Positions 6,899 through 14,136 of a stretch of 23,446 nt of DNA are shown here, one piece after another. A program made the translations under genes and the position numbers. The first letter of the stretch is position 1; each line of letters starts with the position of its first letter. Source of the stretch: an uncultured bacterium (GTDB lineage: Bacteria; Patescibacteriota; CALEFQ01); contig CALEFQ010000112.1 in NCBI GenBank assembly GCA_937877125.1, positions 1 to 23,446 of the forward strand, read 5' to 3'. Below the pieces are notes generated by a model. It worked only from the letters and a program-made list of their open reading frames with translations. It was not told the origin of the DNA and did not search any database.

Positions 6899-7183
6899 AT
6901 GTATTACGTTTATCTATTAAGAAGTACGAAACAATCAAATAAGATCTATGTTGGATTCACAGCCGATCTGGCAAGAAGATTGGCACAGCATAACAATGAT
7001 CTCAATCAGTCAACTAAAACATTTCGTCCTTGGAATATGGAAGTTTACGCGGCATTTCGAAATAGATACCTAGCAGAAAAATTCGAAGCATATTTAAAGC
7101 AAGGCTCTGGCCATGCGTTTGCCAAAAAACATTTTTTTGGCGAAGCTGGCCTTGGCCTACGTAGCCCCGAAGGGGCGGAGTAG
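6899..7183 (+). CDS. GIY-YIG domain protein
   Basis: 94-residue UvrC N-terminal-like (GIY-YIG) nuclease-fold protein of the small YhbQ/YazA type. YYVYLL (2-7) and IYVG (16-19) form the GIY-YIG strands, with ARRLAQHN (Arg 26/27) and the conserved Glu in LAEKFEAYLK (about 60). The start at 6899 is set by the SD AAAGGAGGG; longer in-frame readings run into tRNA-Cys. The last ten or so codons (GLGLRSPEGAE) come from a palindromic repeat, and the stop TAG at 7181-7183 abuts the first base of tRNA-Leu(TAA). The tail is probably acquired sequence rather than family sequence. The cellular role of this family is unclear. Confidence 0.88.
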   Translation: MYYVYLLRSTKQSNKIYVGFTADLARRLAQHNNDLNQSTKTFRPWNMEVYAAFRNRYLAEKFEAYLKQGSGHAFAKKHFFGEAGLGLRSPEGAE

Positions 7184-7186
7184 GCC
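7154..7186 (+). repeat. tRNA-abutting hairpin with 3x3 internal loop (before tRNA-Leu TAA)
   Basis: Outer arm GGCCTAC (7154-7160), GTA, inner GCCCC-GAA-GGGGC, GGA, outer arm GTAGGCC (7180-7186). The last three bases of the outer arm are the first three of tRNA-Leu(TAA), and the element also encodes the end of the GIY-YIG protein. Confidence 0.65.
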
Positions 7187-7272
7187 TCCGTGGCGGAATT
7201 GGTATACGCGTCAGACTTAAAATCTGATGGCCTTAATCGGCCTTGTGGGTTCGAGTCCCACCGGAGGCACCA
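7184..7272 (+). tRNA. tRNA-Leu (anticodon TAA)
   Basis: A class II tRNA of 89 nt with CCA encoded. The acceptor stem is GCCTCCG/CGGAGGC with discriminator A. The anticodon stem TCAGA/TCTGA encloses the loop CTTAAAA, giving TAA. There is a long variable arm (GGCCTTAATCGGCC) and the T-loop GGTTCGAGTCC. Confidence 0.96.
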
Positions 7273-7274
7273 TA

Positions 7275-7291
7275 CCGTCGCCAGGCGACGG
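7275..7291. repeat. Perfect hairpin after tRNA-Leu(TAA)
   Basis: CCGTCGC-CAG-GCGACGG begins two bases after the CCA. No T run follows, so it is not a standard terminator. Confidence 0.6.
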
Positions 7292-7292
7292 A

Positions 7293-7418
7293 AGATCAAA
7301 ATCAAAATTTCAAAGTTCAAAGGAAATCGAAATTTAAAAATTTAAACTCTCGAAATCCGGTTTTAATTTTTGATATTTAAAATTCCTTTGATTTTGAGCT
7401 TTGGATTTTGAAATTCCC
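7293..7418. repeat. A/T-rich inverted short-word repeat
   Basis: TCAAAATTTCAAAGTTCAAA on the left and the GAGCTTTGGATTTTGAAATT group on the right are imperfect inverted copies. The right arm shares GAGCTTTGGATTTT-like words with the repeats at 9893 and 18272. No gene is seen between the two tRNAs. Confidence 0.55.
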
Positions 7419-7517
7419 CCGATACTGCTCGGGGGTCGTAGCCTCGTAGCTCCCTACTTTGCACTCTCTTCGTCCCCCTGCGCTTTGCTGCTCAAAGCTT
7501 CGGAGGACTTCGTTCGC

Positions 7518-7569
7518 GCTTCGTAGGGCAGGTAGCTGTAATAATTCAGCACGGCCTGCCCTACGAAGC
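7518..7569. repeat. 15-bp perfect inverted repeat upstream of tRNA-Arg
   Basis: GCTTCGTAGGGCAGG (7518-7532) is the exact reverse complement of 7555-7569. The right arm is also part of the hairpin 7558-7598, so the two folds exclude each other. Confidence 0.7.
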
Positions 7570-7598
7570 TCCGAGTGAAACAAGGAGCGTAGTAGGGC
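7558..7598 (+). repeat. tRNA-abutting hairpin with 3x3 internal loop (before tRNA-Arg)
   Basis: Outer arm GCCCTAC (7558-7564), GAA, inner GCTCC/GGAGC, GTA (7589-7591), outer arm GTAGGGC (7592-7598). The right arm includes the first three bases of tRNA-Arg. Confidence 0.65.
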
Positions 7599-7672
7599 CT
7601 CGTAGCTCAGTTGGATAGAGCGTCGGCCTCCGGAGCCGAAGATCAGAGGTTCGAATCCTCTCGAGGTCACCA
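7596..7672 (+). tRNA. tRNA-Arg (anticodon CCG)
   Basis: 77 nt with CCA encoded. The acceptor stem is GGCCTCG/CGAGGTC (one G-U pair) with discriminator A. The anticodon stem TCGGC/GCCGA encloses the loop CTCCGGA, giving CCG. The T-loop is GGTTCGAATCC. Fragments of its 3' part recur at 7749-7788, 7913-7924 and 8048-8059. Confidence 0.96.
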
Positions 7673-7711
7673 CCTTGTAACTAAAATATAAAATGTGCCG
7701 GCCGGAGTTTA

Positions 7712-7748
7712 TCCTCCGAAGTCCCGCCGCTGGCGGGACGAAGGAGGA
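7712..7748 (+). repeat. Hairpin with GAA/GAA internal loop before the tRNA-Arg fragment
   Basis: Outer arm TCCTCC, GAA, inner GTCCCGCC-GCT-GGCGGGAC, GAA, outer arm GGAGGA. The next base starts the 40-nt tRNA-Arg copy. It has the same layout as 19113-19149. Confidence 0.7.
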
Positions 7749-7788
7749 GAGCCGAAGATCAGAGGTTCGAATCCTCTCGAGGTCACCA
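7749..7788 (+). pseudogene. Partial tRNA-Arg (3' 40 nt only)
   Basis: Identical over 40 bases to 7633-7672 of the upstream tRNA-Arg, from the end of the anticodon loop through the CCA. It lacks the 5' half, so it cannot form a tRNA alone. It is bounded on the left by a hairpin and on the right by the first repeat unit. Confidence 0.9.
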
Positions 7789-8059
7789 TCCTTCGACAAG
7801 CTCAGGATGGAGGGACTTTGCCGCCAAGACATATTAGTTCTTCCCGTGCTAAGCTCGTCGAAGCATCCTCCCTGCCCTACGAAGCCCCGAGTCATCGAGG
7901 GGCGTAGTAGGGTCGAGGTCACCATCCTTCGACAAGCTTAGGATGGAGGAACTTTGCCGCCAAGACATATTAGTTCTTCCCGTGCTAAGCTCGTCAAGCA
8001 TCCTCCCTGCCCTACGAAGCCCCGAGTCATCGAGGGGCGTAGTAGGGTCGAGGTCACCA
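7789..8059 (+). repeat. Two tandem units of about 136 bp, each ending in a tRNA-Arg tail
   Basis: Unit 1 is 7789-7924 and unit 2 is 7925-8059. They differ by two substitutions and a one-base deletion. Each holds, in order: a hairpin with loop TCGACAAGCTC (unit 2: TCGACAAGCTT) directly after a CCA; about 35 nt of core; an inverted hairpin with TGCT/AGCA arms; a hairpin with GAA/GTA internal loop (7875-7912 and 8010-8047); and the last 12 bases of tRNA-Arg, TCGAGGTCACCA. No protein is supported here. Confidence 0.85.
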
Positions 8060-8142
8060 TTTTGTACAATATATTAAATATGATGGTGTACCGCCCCCTA
8101 TGCCGAATCCTGTGCCGGACACTATCTGAAGAATTTAAACTT

Positions 8143-8167
8143 AAAACAACCTCGCGGTTGTTTTTTG
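8143..8167 (+). terminator. Intrinsic terminator of the tRNA-Arg region
   Basis: AAAACAACC (8143-8151) pairs with GGTTGTTTT (8156-8164) around TCGC, within a run of T. Confidence 0.85.
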
Positions 8168-8193
8168 TTTGCTGAACTATTCATATTAATGAA

Positions 8194-8241
8194 AATGCCC
8201 GCAAGTACTTCCCGATAAATCGGTATAGTGCCTCGCGGGCA
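8194..8241 (-). terminator. Long hairpin downstream of udg
   Basis: TGCCCGC at the left end and GCGGGCA at the right close an almost continuous stem with G-U pairs and a CCGAT/ATCGG inner end. On the minus strand it is followed by TTTTC, so it could end minus-strand transcripts, though the T run is weak. Confidence 0.5.
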
Positions 8242-8267
8242 GGTTGTTTGGGCGGATGCCCTGATCA

Positions 8268-8282
8268 TTAACCACCAGCCAT
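8268..8282 (-). CDS. Possible four-codon minigene (MAGG)
   Basis: On the minus strand the SD AAGGAGG (8294-8288) lies five bases before ATG GCT GGT GGT TAA. A promoter sits upstream (8358-8385) and a long hairpin downstream (8194-8241). No longer frame fits the SD. It may be a leader peptide, the relic of a small gene, or a small RNA with an accidental start. Confidence 0.25.
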   Translation of the reverse strand: MAGG

Positions 8283-8323
8283 TTCTTCCTCCTTACTAAC
8301 CAGGAGTTTTAAGTTGTCCACCT

Positions 8324-8968
8324 TCACGTCAACAATCGTTGCTGGCGTGATGAGTCGATCTTAGCACTTTTATTTAAGTTGTCAAGGGCTGACGCCTCCG
8401 GTAATTTTTTAGGCTTCAGCTTGGCTTTGGCTATGACTTGGGGAAGCTTTCGGAAATCCGATTCAATATCAGCTCGTAAGGCCCCGCGATAGAGCGCCGC
8501 CGCCGGATGGTAAATCGGATAGTACACCTGGCCTTTTACCCGGAATGGCTTGCCGTGGTCGCGCGAAATAATCCGATCGGGCACAAACCGATTCAGCGAA
8601 TGGCGCCCGAGCGTCACGATCACCGCCGGCTTGATGACGGCGATTTGCCGAAACAGATAATTAGTCGTGCAAGTTTCCACTTCTTCCGGCAACGGATCGC
8701 GATTTTTGGGAGGCCGACACTTGACCACGTTGGCGATAAAAACATCGGCGCGTTTCCAACCGATCATTTCCAAAAGCTGAGACAAGTACTTCCCGGCCGC
8801 CCCGACAAACGGACGCCCCTGTAAATCTTCTTTTTCTCCCGGGCCTTCGCCGATAAACATAACTTCCGCCCGCGGATTCCCTTCGCCAGGAACAGTCTGG
8901 GTCCGCCCCTGGTGCAAGCCGCATTTTCGGCACTGCGCTATTTCTTTGGCGATATCATTCAGATCCAT
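8324..8968 (-). CDS. Uracil-DNA glycosylase, family 4 (Fe-S)
   Basis: Removes uracil from DNA as the first step of base excision repair. Four Cys for the 4Fe-4S cluster are at 13, 16 (CRKC), 84 (VKCRPP) and 100 (ETC). The active-site motif GEGPGEKED is at 40-48, the family 4 pattern [10 protein letters not shown] at 83-92, and the second motif HPAA at 154-157. The first 180 or so residues match the family. The last 25 or so ([19 protein letters not shown]) are an unusual tail encoded by DNA that also holds a minus-strand promoter. The start codon overlaps the end of the endonuclease IV gene by 14 nt, so the two repair genes form one operon. Confidence 0.93.
   Translation of the reverse strand: MDLNDIAKEIAQCRKCGLHQGRTQTVPGEGNPRAEVMFIGEGPGEKEDLQGRPFVGAAGKYLSQLLEMIGWKRADVFIANVVKCRPPKNRDPLPEEVETCTTNYLFRQIAVIKPAVIVTLGRHSLNRFVPDRIISRDHGKPFRVKGQVYYPIYHPAAALYRGALRADIESDFRKLPQVIAKAKLKPKKLPEASALDNLNKSAKIDSSRQQRLLT
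8358..8385 (-). promoter_or_regulatory. Promoter inside the udg 3' end
   Basis: On the minus strand, TTGACA (8385-8380), a 16-nt spacer and TAAGAT (8363-8358). It would drive the short unit ending at 8194. Confidence 0.5.
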
Positions 8969-9809
8969 ATTTTTTTAATTTCTCGATATCTAATTTTACC
9001 TGATCGGATGGCGTCTCGACAATAAAATCCTTGCCAACCAGTGTTTTTTGCCTGAGCAAAAACTTAAAGCCAGCCGCGCCGATTTTCCCCTCTCCGATAT
9101 GGGCATGGCGGTCTTTGTGCGAGCCGATCTCCCCCAAGGAATCATTGGCATGAATCAAAAATAGTCTTGACAGGCCGATTTCGCGATCAAGCTCCTTAAG
9201 CATTACCCGAATCCCGGCCGGAGTCCGCAAATCATAGCCGGCGCCAAACGCATGCGCGGTATCGAGGACTATACCGATTTTGCTCTCGGCCCATCCGGAC
9301 TGATCAATAATTTGCCCGATTTCCTTAAGGTTATTGCCCACCTCCGTGCCCTGTCCGGCTGTAATTTCTAACAATAGTTTTGTCTTGGATTTATCGATTT
9401 TTTTTATTTCTTTCAAACCCGCGACCACGCGCTTAATTCCGGCCGCTATTCCCCGCCCCATATGGTGCCCGATATGCATGACAAAAAAATTACTGCCGAT
9501 CTTGTCCGCCAAGGCCAGATCCGTTACGATCGAGATAATCGACTGCCGCCAGAGCTTCTCAACCGGCGAAGCTAAATTGGTATAGTAAGGCGTATGAATA
9601 TAAAAACTGCGGATGCCGTATTGACGCCGCAGTTCCGTGGCTCGCTCAATTTCCCGATTCAGGGCCGCCGGGGCAAGCTTGCCCAAGGCTGATCCGCGCC
9701 CGCGCGGATTACGGGAAAAAATCTGGAAAGTGGTCGCGCCCAAATCGTGCGCCGCTTCAACGGCACCGATAAGGCCTTTAGCGATAGTAACATGAGCGCC
9801 GATATTCAT
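8955..9809 (-). CDS. nfo: Endonuclease IV (AP endonuclease)
   Basis: Cleaves abasic sites in DNA, acting after uracil-DNA glycosylase, which is the next gene of the operon. Motifs of the three-zinc TIM-barrel family are all present: [13 protein letters not shown] at the N-terminus, [73 protein letters not shown]. The length of 284 is normal. I chose the ATG at 9809 because MNIGAH is the family N-terminus; the extra codons up to 9827 lie in an A/T-rich repeat. No SD is seen; the upstream bases belong to the repeat 9814-9938. Confidence 0.95.
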   Translation of the reverse strand: MNIGAHVTIAKGLIGAVEAAHDLGATTFQIFSRNPRGRGSALGKLAPAALNREIERATELRRQYGIRSFYIHTPYYTNLASPVEKLWRQSIISIVTDLALADKIGSNFFVMHIGHHMGRGIAAGIKRVVAGLKEIKKIDKSKTKLLLEITAGQGTEVGNNLKEIGQIIDQSGWAESKIGIVLDTAHAFGAGYDLRTPAGIRVMLKELDREIGLSRLFLIHANDSLGEIGSHKDRHAHIGEGKIGAAGFKFLLRQKTLVGKDFIVETPSDQVKLDIEKLKKYGSE

Positions 9810-9813
9810 ATAA

Positions 9814-9938
9814 TAATATCCAATCACAAATAATAAATATTCAATAAATCACCAAATTCCAATTTCCAAACGATATAATCAACTTGGTAATTGGAGCTTG
9901 GATTTTATTTGATATTTATTATTTGTGATTGGATATTA
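9814..9938. repeat. Long A/T-rich inverted repeat between tig and nfo
   Basis: The left arm (9814-9848) and right arm (9904-9938) are inverted copies with two mismatches over 35 bases. Their shared core is TCCAATCACAAATAATAAAT and its complement. The right part 9893-9938 is 43/46 identical to 18272-18317 near rnhB. Confidence 0.85.
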
Positions 9939-9944
9939 GACTGG

Positions 9945-11237
9945 TTATTTAACGCAGGCTTTCTTTAATCTCCCAAACACTTTCCGGTTCAGCATCATCG
10001 ACCGCAAGTAATGTCGGTAGTCTTCCGTGTCAAAATGTTCCAGTAATTTCGGCTGGTCCTTATACATCTGGCCGTAAGCTTCTTTGATTTTTTTGATCTC
10101 GTCGGTCAATTCTTTTTCGGCAACCGTGATTTTTTCCTTCTCCGCCACAGCCCGCAAAATCAAGCTGGCCTTGACGCGCTTGATGGCCGCCGGCTTCTGA
10201 TCAGCCGCTAATTCTTCTCGGGTCTTTTTGATTGATTCCAAATACTTTTCAAAAGGCACGCCCTGCTGGCCCAGTGACTGTTCCATCTCTTCTACGATCT
10301 TGTCCTGCTCCGACTTTATCAAAACGTCAGGGAGTTCCACCTCGGTTTTCTTGATCAATTCGTTAACGATCGCCATCTCCAAGCGGTTTTCTTCTTTATG
10401 CTCTGCTTCGTGCTCCAGATTGTGTCGGATTTGGTGTTTCAATTCGGCCAAGGTCTTGAATTTACCAACCGAAGCTGCGAAAGCATCATTAAGCGCCGGA
10501 ATCTCCGGCTCTTGAACTACTTTTACTTTGACGTCAAAATCGATTTCGCGATTGGCCAGATTCTTTTGGTAATAATCCTTGGGGAAAATTAGCGAGAATT
10601 TTTTAGCTTCATCCGCCTTCAGGCCGAGCAGCTTGTCCTCGAAACCCGGGACAAACTTGTTTTCACCTAAAATAACCGGGTGATTGACGCTTTTGCCGCC
10701 CTCAATGGTCACTTTGTTCAACTTAGCTTCAAAATCGACTTCGACTCGGTCGCCTTTTTTAGCCGGACGCTTGACCGTTAAAAATTTAGATCGGCTTTTT
10801 TGTAAATCAGCCAAAACTTTATTGATTTCCTTTTCATCAATTTTGACCGGCCGGCGTTCCATTTTTACACCGGTATAATCCGGCGCCGCCACGGTCGGCA
10901 GTACCGCCACGCGCGCCTTATAGACGAATTCGTTCCCGCGCGCGATTTTCTGCGGCTCGATTTCCGGCTGGCCGATGGCTTCAATTTTTTCCTGCTCGAT
11001 GGCCTTAATGAAAGTATCTGGTACCGCTAGACGAACCGCTTCTTCAAAAACCTTGGCCGGGCCTAAATGGCGCTCCACCATGGATCGCGGCGCCTTACCA
11101 GGGCGGAAGCCTTCAATTTTTATTTCTTTAGCCAGCTGGGCGGCCGCGCGATCCAAAAATTTATCAAACTCAGCGGCCGGGATAGTGATCATTAATTCAA
11201 CTTGGGATTGGGGCAGGTCTTTTTTATCAATTTTCAT
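9945..11237 (-). CDS. tig: Trigger factor (ribosome-associated chaperone)
   Basis: Binds the ribosome near the exit tunnel and shelters nascent chains; the middle domain is an FKBP-type prolyl isomerase. The ribosome-binding signature GFRPGKAP is at 43-50. The PPIase domain spans about 150-240 (KKGDRVEVDFEAKL...ENKFVPGFEDKLLGLKADEAKKFSLIFPKDY). The helical C-terminal chaperone domain, rich in K and E, runs to residue 430, the usual family length. It is separated from nfo by an inverted repeat. The start has no SD and lies only 67 nt from the divergent small gene at 11305. Confidence 0.96.
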   Translation of the reverse strand: MKIDKKDLPQSQVELMITIPAAEFDKFLDRAAAQLAKEIKIEGFRPGKAPRSMVERHLGPAKVFEEAVRLAVPDTFIKAIEQEKIEAIGQPEIEPQKIARGNEFVYKARVAVLPTVAAPDYTGVKMERRPVKIDEKEINKVLADLQKSRSKFLTVKRPAKKGDRVEVDFEAKLNKVTIEGGKSVNHPVILGENKFVPGFEDKLLGLKADEAKKFSLIFPKDYYQKNLANREIDFDVKVKVVQEPEIPALNDAFAASVGKFKTLAELKHQIRHNLEHEAEHKEENRLEMAIVNELIKKTEVELPDVLIKSEQDKIVEEMEQSLGQQGVPFEKYLESIKKTREELAADQKPAAIKRVKASLILRAVAEKEKITVAEKELTDEIKKIKEAYGQMYKDQPKLLEHFDTEDYRHYLRSMMLNRKVFGRLKKACVK

Positions 11238-11304
11238 GACTTTGATTCAATTTGCTAATTAAAAAATCTTATGGTTGAATAGAAACACTCGAAAGGAGGT
11301 TTAT

Positions 11305-11571
11305 ATGGATATTGACACTAGATCAAACGGTCAGTTCATAACCGGCCTCATCAGTACCGCTCGAGGCTTATTCTTGAACTTTCCGCTGGCGGGTAGCGGC
11401 GAGGGCATGACCTTTCCGTATCCCAACACGGATCAGGTCGCGGCCCAGGAGATAATCCGAGCTTTAGAAGATGAATTTCCCGGCGATATCTTCGAAGCCG
11501 AAGAAGATTCTCTCTTGTACCGCATTAAGGTCATCGCCCCGAAACCGAAGGCAAACAGCCAACCAAGTTAA
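11305..11571 (+). CDS. Hypothetical small protein, 88 aa
   Basis: Not recognised. The start is fixed by the SD AAAGGAGG, 6-7 nt before the ATG; an upstream TTG in frame at 11275 has no such site. The protein is soluble, acidic in the middle (RALEDEFPGDIFEAEEDS), with LYRIKVIAPKPKANSQPS at the end. A possible reading is a small alpha/beta domain with helix QVAAQEIIRALEDEF followed by two strands. It stands alone between trigger factor (divergent) and hppA (convergent) and ends at its own terminator. Confidence 0.8.
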   Translation: MDIDTRSNGQFITGLISTARGLFLNFPLAGSGEGMTFPYPNTDQVAAQEIIRALEDEFPGDIFEAEEDSLLYRIKVIAPKPKANSQPS

Positions 11572-11611
11572 CAGCCAGAGTATAACTTGATTTCTCGGCT
11601 AGGTCAACGCA

Positions 11612-11642
11612 AACGGCGCCTCATTTGAGACGCCGTATTTTT
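11612..11642 (+). terminator. Intrinsic terminator of the 11305 gene
   Basis: ACGGCG...CGCCGT with an inner CTC-ATTT-GAG stem, then five T. Confidence 0.9.
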
Positions 11643-11671
11643 ATGCGCTTCTCCGAAAATTACTTTCCAGA

Positions 11672-14071
11672 TTACAGAGTAAAGCTATCCAAGAGCTGTT
11701 GGAAATCGAGGGGGGAAGTTTCGTCCCGGCTAACCGTGAAAGTTATTACGACGCGCTGTTTCCCGTCGCTGTCATAAGGAATATATAACTTCCGACCGTT
11801 GGTAAAAGTCACATCCTCAAAACCGTCACGTCCGGCAACCTTGATCTCCCGGCTATTGCGCGGGAAAAGAGCCGCCTCTTTGTTTTGGACGCAAACCAGG
11901 ATTGTTCCCTTCTGGCCAGTGCGGCTGGTAATTTCCGTGCAATCGTCAATTTTTTTGATCTCGACCCCGTCCATGAGAAAGCCGTAACCGTGTTGGTCAT
12001 CGCGATATTCCACGGCAATCGTCTGCGCTTCCTCACTCGCCGGCTCTTCCGCCGCCGTCTGGGCCATAAAAATATCAGGATTGATCAGAGTATACTGCGC
12101 CATCAGGAAAGCGAAAATCAAGGCAATAGTGTTGATCACTTTGATTAAGGCGTTGAGCGCCGGACCAGCTGTGTCCTTGAAAGGATCGCCGACCGTATCA
12201 CCGACTACCGCCGCCTTGTGCGCTTCCGAACCCTTGCCGCCGAAGGCGCCTTTTTCAATATACTTTTTGGCATTGTCCCAGGCCGCGCCGCCGGTCGTCA
12301 TTTGAATCGCCAGCAATAAACCGGCCACGATCACTCCCGCCAATAAGCCGCCCAAGGCCAGGGGGCCGAGGATAAAGCCGACCGCGATTGGCGCCACCAC
12401 GGCCAGAATCGCCGGAAAGATCATTTCCTTCTGCGCCGCGCCCGTGACGATACTGACGCACTGGGCGTAATCGGGCTTATCAACTCCTTCCATGATTTTC
12501 TTGGTGCGGAATTGTTCCCGGACATTTTCCACGACCTTAAAGGCCGCCCGGCCGACCGCGCGCATAGTATAAGCGCCGAAGAGGAACGGCAACACGCCGC
12601 CGATAAATAGGCCGACCAGAACTAAGGGATTATCAATGCTTAGATCCAACAGATTGTTTAAATTGAATTGTTCCGCCGCGCGGACGATTTCTTCGCGATA
12701 AGCGGCAAACAGCGCCAGCGCCGCTAACGCGGCGGACGCGATGGCGTAGCCTTTGGTCACCGCCTTAGTTGTGTTACCGACCGCGTCCAAAGCATCAGTC
12801 GTCTCGCGTACGTCTTCCGGCAAACCGGCCATCTCCGCGATGCCGCCGGCGTTATCGGTGATCGGGCCGTAGGAATCAACCGCCACCACCATTCCGGTCG
12901 TCGCCAGCATCGCGACGGCGGCAATAGCGATACCGTAAACTCCACCGAACCAGTAAGCCAGCAAGATGCTGATGACAATCAAAATTACCGGCCAGAAAGT
13001 GCTCTGCAAACCGACCGCCAAACCGGCGATGACATTGGTACCAGGACCGGTTTTGCTCGCTTCGGCAATATCCTTGACCGGGCGGAATTTTTTGGAAGTG
13101 AAATAATCGGTAATCAGCGTAATGACTACTGTGACCGCCAAACCGACCAGCGCTGCCCAGAACAAGCCCATCGGCTGATCGCTGTACCGGGTGATGAAAT
13201 AGAAAGCGACGGCCGCGATCGCCGCGGTAATAAACGTCCCTTTGTAAAGAGCGCCCATGATGTTTTTGTTTTTGCCGAGGCGCACAAAGAAAGTTCCGAT
13301 AATCGACGCGATGATTCCGGCCGCTCCCAAAATCAAGGGGAAAGTCACGCCGCCGGTGATCCCGACTCCGAGCAGCATTGCCGCGATCAGCGTCACCGCG
13401 TAAGTCTCAAACAGGTCCGCCCCCATGCCGGCGCAGTCACCGACATTGTCGCCGACATTGTCGGCAATCACCGCCGGGTTGCGCGGATCATCTTCCGGAA
13501 TATTTTTTTCAACCTTGCCGACCAAATCGGCGCCGACATCAGCGGCCTTGGTATAAATACCGCCGCCGACGCGGGCAAAGAGCGAAATCAAAGACGCCCC
13601 AAAACCAAAGCCGATCAACAGCGATGCGTCCTGATAAAAATAGTAAAAAACCGCCACCCCGATCAATCCCAGCGCCACCACGGTCATTCCGGAAACGGCC
13701 CCGCCCTGGAAGGCCACGGCCAAGGCCTTTTTCATACCCTGCTTGGCCGATTCAGCCGTCCGGACATTAGCCTGGGTGGAAATATTCATGCCGACATAAC
13801 CGGCCAGAGCCGAGAGAATCGAACCGCCCAAAAAGGCGACGCCGGTCTGCCAATTAATAGTCAGCCACAAAACCGCGGTGATAATCACGGCAAAGATCGC
13901 GATCACTTTATACTGCTTCTTGATATAGGCCATCGAGCCGGCGCGTACCGCCGCCGCGATTTCCTGCATTTTTTCCGTCCCCCGCGACAAGCGGCGGATG
14001 CGCAGAGATAAAACTAGCGCGTAAATCAAGGCGATTCCTCCCGCGATTAGAGCCCAAATTTCGATGTTCAT
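11672..14071 (-). CDS. hppA: Membrane-bound ion-translocating pyrophosphatase with C-terminal extension
   Basis: Couples pyrophosphate hydrolysis to H+ (or Na+) export across the membrane. Catalytic motifs are intact: [11 protein letters not shown] (178-188), [17 protein letters not shown] (204-220), and late in the core [21 protein letters not shown]. The segment [15 protein letters not shown] has Lys where K+-dependent enzymes have Ala, which suggests the K+-independent H+-pumping type. The core is about 663 residues. After the last helix ([15 protein letters not shown]) come about 136 further residues, starting [15 protein letters not shown] and ending in a beta-rich domain ([19 protein letters not shown]...ITFTVSRD). 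The C-terminus of this family faces outward, so this domain is probably extracytoplasmic. The ATG at 14071 is preferred over a TTG at 14083. It is in an operon with nusA. Confidence 0.95.
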   Translation of the reverse strand: MNIEIWALIAGGIALIYALVLSLRIRRLSRGTEKMQEIAAAVRAGSMAYIKKQYKVIAIFAVIITAVLWLTINWQTGVAFLGGSILSALAGYVGMNISTQANVRTAESAKQGMKKALAVAFQGGAVSGMTVVALGLIGVAVFYYFYQDASLLIGFGFGASLISLFARVGGGIYTKAADVGADLVGKVEKNIPEDDPRNPAVIADNVGDNVGDCAGMGADLFETYAVTLIAAMLLGVGITGGVTFPLILGAAGIIASIIGTFFVRLGKNKNIMGALYKGTFITAAIAAVAFYFITRYSDQPMGLFWAALVGLAVTVVITLITDYFTSKKFRPVKDIAEASKTGPGTNVIAGLAVGLQSTFWPVILIVISILLAYWFGGVYGIAIAAVAMLATTGMVVAVDSYGPITDNAGGIAEMAGLPEDVRETTDALDAVGNTTKAVTKGYAIASAALAALALFAAYREEIVRAAEQFNLNNLLDLSIDNPLVLVGLFIGGVLPFLFGAYTMRAVGRAAFKVVENVREQFRTKKIMEGVDKPDYAQCVSIVTGAAQKEMIFPAILAVVAPIAVGFILGPLALGGLLAGVIVAGLLLAIQMTTGGAAWDNAKKYIEKGAFGGKGSEAHKAAVVGDTVGDPFKDTAGPALNALIKVINTIALIFAFLMAQYTLINPDIFMAQTAAEEPASEEAQTIAVEYRDDQHGYGFLMDGVEIKKIDDCTEITSRTGQKGTILVCVQNKEAALFPRNSREIKVAGRDGFEDVTFTNGRKLYIPYDSDGKQRVVITFTVSRDETSPLDFQQLLDSFTL

Positions 14072-14136
14072 ATGTTCAGTCAAAAGTTAAAGGGCGAAAG
14101 TCAAAAGTGCCTTGCCCCGACTTTATTGATTAAGGT

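Noticed and set aside
7045..7320. Minus-strand frame containing LRWDSNPQGRLRPSDFKSDAYTN pieces
   Set aside because: Reverse reading of tRNA-Leu(TAA) and the GIY-YIG gene; a known artefact type.
7377..7925. Minus-strand frame of 182 codons
   Set aside because: It is the reverse reading of tRNA-Arg, its fragment and the repeat units (TSRGFEPLIFGSGG-type artefact).
7500..8060. CRISPR array
   Set aside because: Repeats are only two long units with no short regular spacers, and no cas gene is nearby.
7693..8175. Several plus-strand frames of 70-82 codons
   Set aside because: They repeat with the tandem units, lack SD sites and follow the palindromes rather than coding constraints.
13378..13770. 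Plus-strand frame of 130 codons rich in Pro, Arg and Ser
   Set aside because: Antisense shadow of the GC-rich hppA gene, which has full family motifs.
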